Source: QHWK01 sp035315685
Lineage (GTDB): Bacteria > Acidobacteriota > Vicinamibacteria > Vicinamibacterales > CAVVIG01
DNA length: 9,567 nt
Assembly (NCBI GenBank): GCA_035315685.1
Contig: DATFXR010000437.1
Coordinates: 1 to 9,567, forward strand
Reading direction: 5' to 3'
The notes beneath the pieces were generated by a model that was not told the origin of the DNA, made no database searches, and saw only the letters and a program-made list of their open reading frames with translations. Shown here piece after piece: positions 5,358 through 9,567 of this stretch. How positions within the stretch are numbered: position 1 is the first letter of the stretch; each line of letters starts with the position of its first letter. Position numbers and translations under genes: made by a program.

Positions 5358-6424
5358 GTCTGCCCCGCGAGACTGGCCGCGTGACGGGCGAGATACTCGA
5401 CCCGCGCGCCGAAACTGGCGAAACGCGCATCGGAAGTCTGGCCGTTCACGTAGCGGAAATAAATCTGTTGAATGACGACCGCAATCTTGAAGACGGCGAA
5501 GATCTCGTAGTAGCGGATGTTGGCCACGTCGCGCCCGGAGCGGGCCGCGTAGCGTTGGAGCAGTTCGTCGCGCGTGAGGTAGCCGGGACGATGCGTCACC
5601 GTGGTCAGCGCATCGCGCTGCTCGGGCGGGGCCGTCGGCGCCCAGTAGGTGAGCAGGATGCCGAGATCGACCAGCGGATCGCCGAGCGCGCTCATCTCCC
5701 AGTCGAACACCGCCACGATGCGGCCGACATCGCCTTCGTCGAGCATCACGTTATCGAGCTTGAAGTCGCCGTGGACCACCGACGGCGGCGACGGATCGGC
5801 CGGCAGGCGATCGCGCAGCCACTCGGACAGCGCGTCCATCGCGGCGAGCGGCGCGGTCTTCGATCGCATCCACCGCTCCGACCAGCCCCGCACCTGCCGT
5901 TCGACGAAGCCGGCAGGCCTGCCGAGCGTGCTCAATCCGTGAGCCGCGACGTCGATCGCATGCAGATCCGCGAGCGTGTCGATCAGGGCTTCGCTGAGGC
6001 GGCGGCGGGCGCCCGCCGAGGCGAGCTGCGGCGGCTCCTCGGCGCGCACCACGATCCCGTGGCGGCGCTCCATGGCATAGAACACGGAGCCGATCACCGA
6101 CAGGTCCTCGCACAGCAGATACGGCCGCGGCGCGAGCGGAAACACACGATGCATCGCCGAGAGCCATCTGAATTCGCGCGCCATGTCGTGCGCGGTCGGT
6201 GCGACCGGTCCCAACGGTGGACGGCGGACGACGACGTCGGCCGCCCCGAAGCGGACGAGATAGGTGAGGTTGGAGTGGCCGCCGGGAAACTGCGCGATGG
6301 TCGGCTCGTGCCGCACGTCGAGATCGGAAATGCTGCAGGCTGGCAGGCGCTCGCGCAGCCACGACACGAGTCGCGGCCATTCGAGATCCTCGCCCGCACG
6401 AACCGCACGCGCGTCAATTTCCAT
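5354..6424 (-). CDS. ACAD10/ACAD11-type phosphotransferase (aminoglycoside phosphotransferase fold)
   Basis: A 356-residue cytoplasmic kinase-fold protein at normal length for the APH family. Seen in order: QFPGGHSNLTYLVRF (45-59), the ATP-loop region in the form characteristic of ACAD10/11-like kinases; VVVRRPP (64-70), where Arg occupies the usual beta3 position; AHDMAREFRWL (78-88) with the helix-C Glu E84; VVHGDFKLDN (216-225), the catalytic loop with D220 and N225; and AVFDWEMSALGDP (238-250), with D241 as the metal-binding Asp. Relatives phosphorylate hydroxyl groups of hydroxyacyl-CoAs. The start at 6424 (MEIDARAV) is chosen for fit with family length; an ATG at 6442 would add six residues, and neither has a good Shine-Dalgarno. 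It diverges from the acyl-CoA dehydrogenase with 16 bases between starts, and its stop overlaps the cytochrome start. Confidence 0.88.
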   Translation of the reverse strand: MEIDARAVRAGEDLEWPRLVSWLRERLPACSISDLDVRHEPTIAQFPGGHSNLTYLVRFGAADVVVRRPPLGPVAPTAHDMAREFRWLSAMHRVFPLAPRPYLLCEDLSVIGSVFYAMERRHGIVVRAEEPPQLASAGARRRLSEALIDTLADLHAIDVAAHGLSTLGRPAGFVERQVRGWSERWMRSKTAPLAAMDALSEWLRDRLPADPSPPSVVHGDFKLDNVMLDEGDVGRIVAVFDWEMSALGDPLVDLGILLTYWAPTAPPEQRDALTTVTHRPGYLTRDELLQRYAARSGRDVANIRYYEIFAVFKIAVVIQQIYFRYVNGQTSDARFASFGARVEYLARHAASLAGQT

Positions 6425-6440
6425 CGGGGAAAAGGCTATC

Positions 6441-7682
6441 ATGCGGCCCATGCGCTTTGAGCACTCGGCGAAGGTGGTGGAGCTCCAGCAGCGCCTGACC
6501 GCGTTCATGCAGGAGCATGTCTATCCCAACGAACCGACGTTTCATCGGCAGATCGCCGAGGGCGATCGCTGGCAGCCGACGCAGATCGTCGAAGAGCTGA
6601 AACCGAAAGCGCGTGCCGCCGGACTGTGGAACCTGTTTCTGCCGGAGAGCGACTACGGCGCCGGCCTCAGCAACGTCGAGTACGCGCCGCTCTGCGAGAT
6701 CATGGGCCGCGTGCCGGGCTTCGGCGCCGAAGTGTTCAACTGCTCGGCGCCCGACACCGGCAACATGGAGGTGCTGGTCCGCTACGGCACCGCCGAGCAG
6801 CGCAAACGGTGGCTGGAGCCGCTGCTCGCCGGCACGATCCGTTCGTGCTTCGCGATGACCGAGCCGGACGTCGCCTCGTCTGACGCGACCAACATCCGCT
6901 CGCGGATCGATCGCGACGGCGATTCCTACGTGATCAACGGACGCAAGTGGTGGACCTCCGGCGCCGGCGATCCGCGCTGCACGATCGCCATCTTCATGGG
7001 GAAGAGCGATCTGTCGGCGCCGAAGCACCAGCAGCAGTCGATGATTCTCGTGCCGATGGACACGCCGGGCGTCACGATTCGCCGGATGCTGAACGTCTAC
7101 GGCTACGACGACGCGCCGCACGGACACGCCGAAGTGACCTTCGAGAACGTGCGTGTGCCGGCGTCGAACATGCTGCTCGGCGAGGGGCGCGGCTTCGAGA
7201 TTGCGCAAGGCCGTCTCGGCCCGGGCCGCATCCATCACTGCATGCGATCAATCGGCGTCGCCGAGCGCGCGGTGGAATTGATGTGCCGCCGCGTCCAGAC
7301 GCGCGTCGCGTTCGGCAAGACGATCGGCGAACAGGGCACGATCCGCGCCGACATCGCCGAATCACGCATGGACATCGAGCAGGCGCGCCTGTTGACGATG
7401 AAGGCGGCCTACATGATGGATACGGTCGGCAACAAGGCGGCGCGAAACGAGCTCGCGATGGTGAAGGTGGTCGTGCCGCGCATGACGCTGCGCGTGCTCG
7501 ATCGCGCCATCCAGGCGCACGGGGCAGCCGGCGTCTGCGACGATTTTCCGCTCGCCGCGATGTGGGCGCACACCCGCACGCTCCGGCTGGCCGACGGCCC
7601 CGATGAAGTGCATCGCGAAGCGATCGCCAAGACCGAGCTGAAGAAAAGCGCGGCGCCGATAGCCGTCGACGCGGCGGTCTGA
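6441..7682 (+). CDS. Acyl-CoA dehydrogenase family protein, ACAD10/ACAD11-like
   Basis: A 413-residue cytoplasmic flavoprotein of full family length. FAMTEPDVASSDATNI (137-152) is acyl-CoA dehydrogenase signature 1, which contacts FAD and substrate; ALGVP-type middle strands are replaced by YVINGRKWWTSGAG (163-176), the central beta domain. FGKTIGEQGTIRADIAESRM (291-310) begins the C-terminal helical domain, and QAHGAAGVCDDFPLA (358-372) contacts the FAD of the partner subunit. DGPDEVHR (385-392) aligns with the YEGT motif of classical enzymes, so D385 probably replaces the catalytic Glu, as in ACAD10/11-like members. The start at 6441 is preferred to the ATG at 6450 because a GGGGAAAAGG stretch ends five bases before it. 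Paired with the divergent phosphotransferase, it may act on a phosphorylated acyl-CoA rather than do simple alpha,beta-dehydrogenation; that is inference. Confidence 0.92.
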   Translation: MRPMRFEHSAKVVELQQRLTAFMQEHVYPNEPTFHRQIAEGDRWQPTQIVEELKPKARAAGLWNLFLPESDYGAGLSNVEYAPLCEIMGRVPGFGAEVFNCSAPDTGNMEVLVRYGTAEQRKRWLEPLLAGTIRSCFAMTEPDVASSDATNIRSRIDRDGDSYVINGRKWWTSGAGDPRCTIAIFMGKSDLSAPKHQQQSMILVPMDTPGVTIRRMLNVYGYDDAPHGHAEVTFENVRVPASNMLLGEGRGFEIAQGRLGPGRIHHCMRSIGVAERAVELMCRRVQTRVAFGKTIGEQGTIRADIAESRMDIEQARLLTMKAAYMMDTVGNKAARNELAMVKVVVPRMTLRVLDRAIQAHGAAGVCDDFPLAAMWAHTRTLRLADGPDEVHREAIAKTELKKSAAPIAVDAAV

Positions 7683-7700
7683 CGAGGGTTCGCCGCGAGG

Positions 7701-7725
7701 CGGACGCGAAAGAAAAACGCGTCCG
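7701..7725 (+). terminator. Hairpin after the acyl-CoA dehydrogenase gene
   Basis: cggacgcg (7701-7708) and cgcgtccg (7718-7725) form a perfect 8-base stem around an A-rich 9-base loop, 18 bases after the stop. The stem is strong, but no T-run follows on the + strand, so intrinsic termination is uncertain. On the minus strand the loop is T-rich, but it is not placed 3' of a stem. Confidence 0.5.
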
Positions 7726-7791
7726 TGCACTATCCCCTGGGAGGGTTTGCCTCTACGGGAGTGTCATGAGCGCTCGAACGAACAGAATGGC

Positions 7792-7813
7792 CGTCAGCGC
7801 AGCGGCGCTGACG
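7792..7813 (-). terminator. Hairpin over the stop codon of the retropepsin-like gene
   Basis: cgtcagcgc (7792-7800) and gcgctgacg (7805-7813) pair perfectly over 9 bases with the loop agcg. The stem includes the stop at 7794-7796 and the last codons of the minus-strand gene. Lying in the gap between convergent genes, it could help stop transcription from either side, although no T-run flanks it. Confidence 0.5.
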
Positions 7814-8672
7814 AGCGGTTCGATTCCTCGATGAACATCTGACGCTCCGGCCCGCTGAACGTCACGCGCGGAAAAATGTGGAGCGGCAGCAGCCCGTCCG
7901 CCTGGTCGCTGTCGTCGCGCCTGATGACGACAGCCGGCACGTCGACCAGCGTCGTCGAGCCGACCTTCAAATCACGCACCACCGCGCGTCGCGCCGCCCG
8001 GGTTCCGGTCAGGCCCGTCAATCCGACGGGCTCGTCCGCCACCGTCACAGGCGGCTGCTTCCGATTGGCGCGCTGGAACAGAACGAGCCGTTCGGCTCCG
8101 CTGTCAGGAACGAGGCGCAGTACCTGGCGGTCCTGCGGCAGCACGACCAGGAATCGATTGTCGTGAGGCTCGAGCTCGAATGCCGTCGCCCCGCTCGGGA
8201 CGCTGCCGGTTTCGTCCCGCCAGACGATCTTCCGTTGACGATAGTCGATCGTGTAGCGAAGTGTGCCCAGCACGTCCTGGCCGATGACGCCTTGCACGTG
8301 CTGACCACTCGCAAGAACATCCGGCACCGCCAGCGCGTCGGGTTGGATCAGTGTCATCAGCACGGCAGTCGCCGTCACTGTGCCCATCGCGAGGTGTTCG
8401 ATTCTGGTCACAAGCGCATCCTTTCGTCCTCCGGCGGACACTAGGGTCGTCTTCGCCACGATGGGTGTGGCGAGTTCGGCCGCGAGTTTCTCCGAGATGA
8501 CGGATGCGTTCGAGCCGGTGTCGAGCAGGAACCGAAACGGCCCGGCTCCATCCACGATCACCGGAACGATGATGGCCCCCTGCGGCGTCAAATCGAAAGC
8601 GAGCGGCATCGATGCAGGGGCCGTAGCGAAAGACTGGACGAGGAGAAAGGCCAGGAAGCCGGGTGCCGTCAT
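7794..8672 (-). CDS. Exported two-lobed retropepsin-like aspartic protease
   Basis: A 292-residue protein with a short, uncharged hydrophobic leader (MTAPGFLAFLLVQSFATAPA, 1-20), probably a weak signal peptide. The first lobe has FRFLLDTGSNASVIS (46-60), the classic DTG active-site motif with D51, and HVQGVIGQDVLG (125-136), the hydrophobic-hydrophobic-Gly that closes the fold. The second lobe has LRLVPDSGAERLVLF (185-199) with D190 in a DSG motif, and QADGLLPLHIF (257-267) as its counterpart. Two Asp motifs in one chain suggest a fused pseudodimer that does not need to pair with itself. Such bacterial proteins are thought to cleave or bind peptides in the periplasm; the substrate is unknown. 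No PDZ domain is present. The ATG at 8672 has GGAGG only one base upstream, closer than normal, and no upstream alternative start exists in frame, so initiation may be inefficient. It diverges from the regulator gene by 53 bases. Confidence 0.85.
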   Translation of the reverse strand: MTAPGFLAFLLVQSFATAPASMPLAFDLTPQGAIIVPVIVDGAGPFRFLLDTGSNASVISEKLAAELATPIVAKTTLVSAGGRKDALVTRIEHLAMGTVTATAVLMTLIQPDALAVPDVLASGQHVQGVIGQDVLGTLRYTIDYRQRKIVWRDETGSVPSGATAFELEPHDNRFLVVLPQDRQVLRLVPDSGAERLVLFQRANRKQPPVTVADEPVGLTGLTGTRAARRAVVRDLKVGSTTLVDVPAVVIRRDDSDQADGLLPLHIFPRVTFSGPERQMFIEESNRSSAPLR

Positions 8673-8725
8673 GCCTCCACGGTGAGGCGGCGGGGCATCG
8701 GGCGTCGTGATGGCCGGGTGATGGA
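8673..8725. promoter_or_regulatory. Divergent intergenic region between the protease and regulator genes
   Basis: These 53 bases separate two outward-facing start codons and must hold, or closely adjoin, both promoters. It is GC-rich, and no convincing -35/-10 pair could be read on either strand. The divergent layout makes it a candidate binding site for the adjacent winged-helix protein; that is inference only. Confidence 0.35.
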
Positions 8726-9567
8726 ATGACGGGACGCGGTGATGTTTTCGAATTCGCGGGCTTCCGGCTCGATCTGCGCCGGATGGGCGTGTGGAGACAC
8801 GACGAACGGGTGCCGCTCGAGCCGAAGGCGCTCGACGTCCTGTGCCATCTGATCGTGAATCGTGATCGGCTCGTCACCAAGGACGAGCTGCTCGATTCAG
8901 TGTGGAAGGACACATTCGTAACCCCAAATGCCCTGACGCGCGCCGTCGCACAACTCCGCAAGGCCCTGGGTGACGATCTCGAACATCCGAAGCTGATCGA
9001 GACCGTCGCCAAACGGGGTTACCGCTTCGCCGCAGCGGTCACGATCCCCGACACCGGCCTCGCTCCGCCGACGCCCCTGCCCGTGCCGCCGCCGCCAGCC
9101 GCTCCCGAGGTCGGTCGGGAGCGATCCGTGGTTCGAGCCGCCGCCGCGGTCGCGATTCTGGTTGCGGTGGTGCTCTTCGTGGGCTGGAGAGCTGGAGCGT
9201 CGCGCGCCGTCAATCCGGCAACGGCACTGCAGATCGTTCCACTGACGGCGTCAGGCGACGTCATCGATGCGATCATCTCGCCCGACGCGAAATACATGGC
9301 GTTCGTGCGGTCATCGCGAGGCCGGCAGTCGTTGTGGATCCGCCAGCTGCACGGGACGAACCCGATCGAGCTCGTCGCGCCGGCCGCCGTCAGCTACTAC
9401 GGCATGTCGTTCGCGCCGGACTCCGGATCGATCTACTACGTCGTCCGCGGCCCCGAGCCGCTCGCGTCTCCGAGCGGAATGCTATTCAACATCGCCACGC
9501 TGGGCGGGACGGCTCGCCGGCTCGGCGTTCCGCTCGATCACTATCCGATCGTGTCCCCCGATGGGAG
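8726..9567 (+). CDS. Membrane-anchored winged-helix (OmpR/CadC-type) regulator with PD40 beta-propeller, right-truncated
   Basis: The frame stays open for 280 residues to the window edge, so the 3' end is missing. Residues ~8-103 are a Trans_reg_C winged helix: FEFAGFRLDLRRM, then VPLEPKALDVLCHLIVNRDRLVTKDELLDSVW, TRAVAQLRKALGDD and the wing IETVAKRGYRF. A Pro-rich linker follows (113-127), then one membrane segment (~135-154, VVRAAAAVAILVAVVLFVGW). From ~167 the outer part carries TolB/PD40-like propeller blades: ISPDAKYMAFV (184-194), SFAPDSGSIYYV (228-239) and YPIVSPDG (273-280). This is a CadC-like topology with DNA binding inside the cell and a sensor in the periplasm. No phosphorylatable receiver domain is present. 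ATG 8726 is the only start possible, as a TGA in frame lies at 8708-8710; no strong Shine-Dalgarno is seen. The signal sensed is unknown. Confidence 0.88.
   Translation, partial: MTGRGDVFEFAGFRLDLRRMGVWRHDERVPLEPKALDVLCHLIVNRDRLVTKDELLDSVWKDTFVTPNALTRAVAQLRKALGDDLEHPKLIETVAKRGYRFAAAVTIPDTGLAPPTPLPVPPPPAAPEVGRERSVVRAAAAVAILVAVVLFVGWRAGASRAVNPATALQIVPLTASGDVIDAIISPDAKYMAFVRSSRGRQSLWIRQLHGTNPIELVAPAAVSYYGMSFAPDSGSIYYVVRGPEPLASPSGMLFNIATLGGTARRLGVPLDHYPIVSPDG

Noticed and set aside
5297..6460. Long open frame (387 codons) on the + strand opposite the phosphotransferase
   Set aside because: Arg/His-rich, no recognisable motif, and it covers a kinase with all its key motifs on the other strand.
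6414..7238. Open frame of 274 codons on the minus strand opposite the acyl-CoA dehydrogenase
   Set aside because: The opposite strand encodes both acyl-CoA dehydrogenase signatures; this frame has no motif.
7766..7834. Small + strand ORF of 22 codons with GGGAG just upstream of its ATG
   Set aside because: It runs through the hairpin and the end of the protease gene on the other strand; too short and without any supporting pattern.
9075..9103. Pro-rich run in the regulator gene as a possible frameshift or repeat insertion
   Set aside because: The frame is open on both sides and a Pro-rich linker between winged helix and membrane segment is usual in this type of regulator.

Overview
This GC-rich bacterial window holds eight complete protein genes and two cut by the edges. 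The best guess for its source is Acidobacteriota, probably Vicinamibacteria-like. That guess rests on three things: intergenic DNA built from simple dispersed repeats (the palindrome gtccggct-aa-agccggac, GGGGACT/GGGGCT tracts, GTCAGT-rich inverted repeats), a regulator with winged helix, membrane segment and beta-propeller, and several Sec- or Tat-exported enzymes. It is inference from recall, not a database result.

Layout. (1) The tail of an unknown + strand gene ends at 66. (2) Six minus-strand genes follow, read from 6424 down to 101: an ACAD10/11-type phosphotransferase, a small exported c-type cytochrome (4-base ATGA overlap with the preceding gene), an exported alpha/beta-hydrolase esterase, an exported two-domain protein of unknown function (19-base gap), a Tat-signal class V aminotransferase-fold PLP enzyme (46-base gap), and a SnoaL-like/VOC fusion. 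The ~115-base gaps at 4842-4955 and 953-1068 are filled with repeats, so the row may be two or three transcripts rather than one. (3) Diverging from the phosphotransferase, with only 16 bases between start codons, is a + strand acyl-CoA dehydrogenase (6441-7682). (4) After a convergent gap with two hairpins comes a minus-strand, two-lobed retropepsin-like exported protein (7794-8672). (5) Diverging from it is a + strand winged-helix/transmembrane/PD40-propeller regulator that starts at 8726 and runs off the right edge.

How the genes may work together. The clearest link is the phosphotransferase and acyl-CoA dehydrogenase pair. These are the two halves that mammals fuse in ACAD10/ACAD11 and that the levulinate (lva) pathway of Pseudomonas encodes separately. 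The known chemistry of those relatives, phosphorylation of a 4-hydroxyacyl-CoA followed by phosphate elimination, is the leading hypothesis here. No acyl-CoA ligase or thiolase is visible nearby. The exported esterase, cytochrome and Tat PLP enzyme suggest a periplasmic role for the rest of the row, but no shared substrate can be named. No RNA genes, CRISPR arrays, insertion sequences or defence systems were found, and no stretch over 300 bases lacks a gene.
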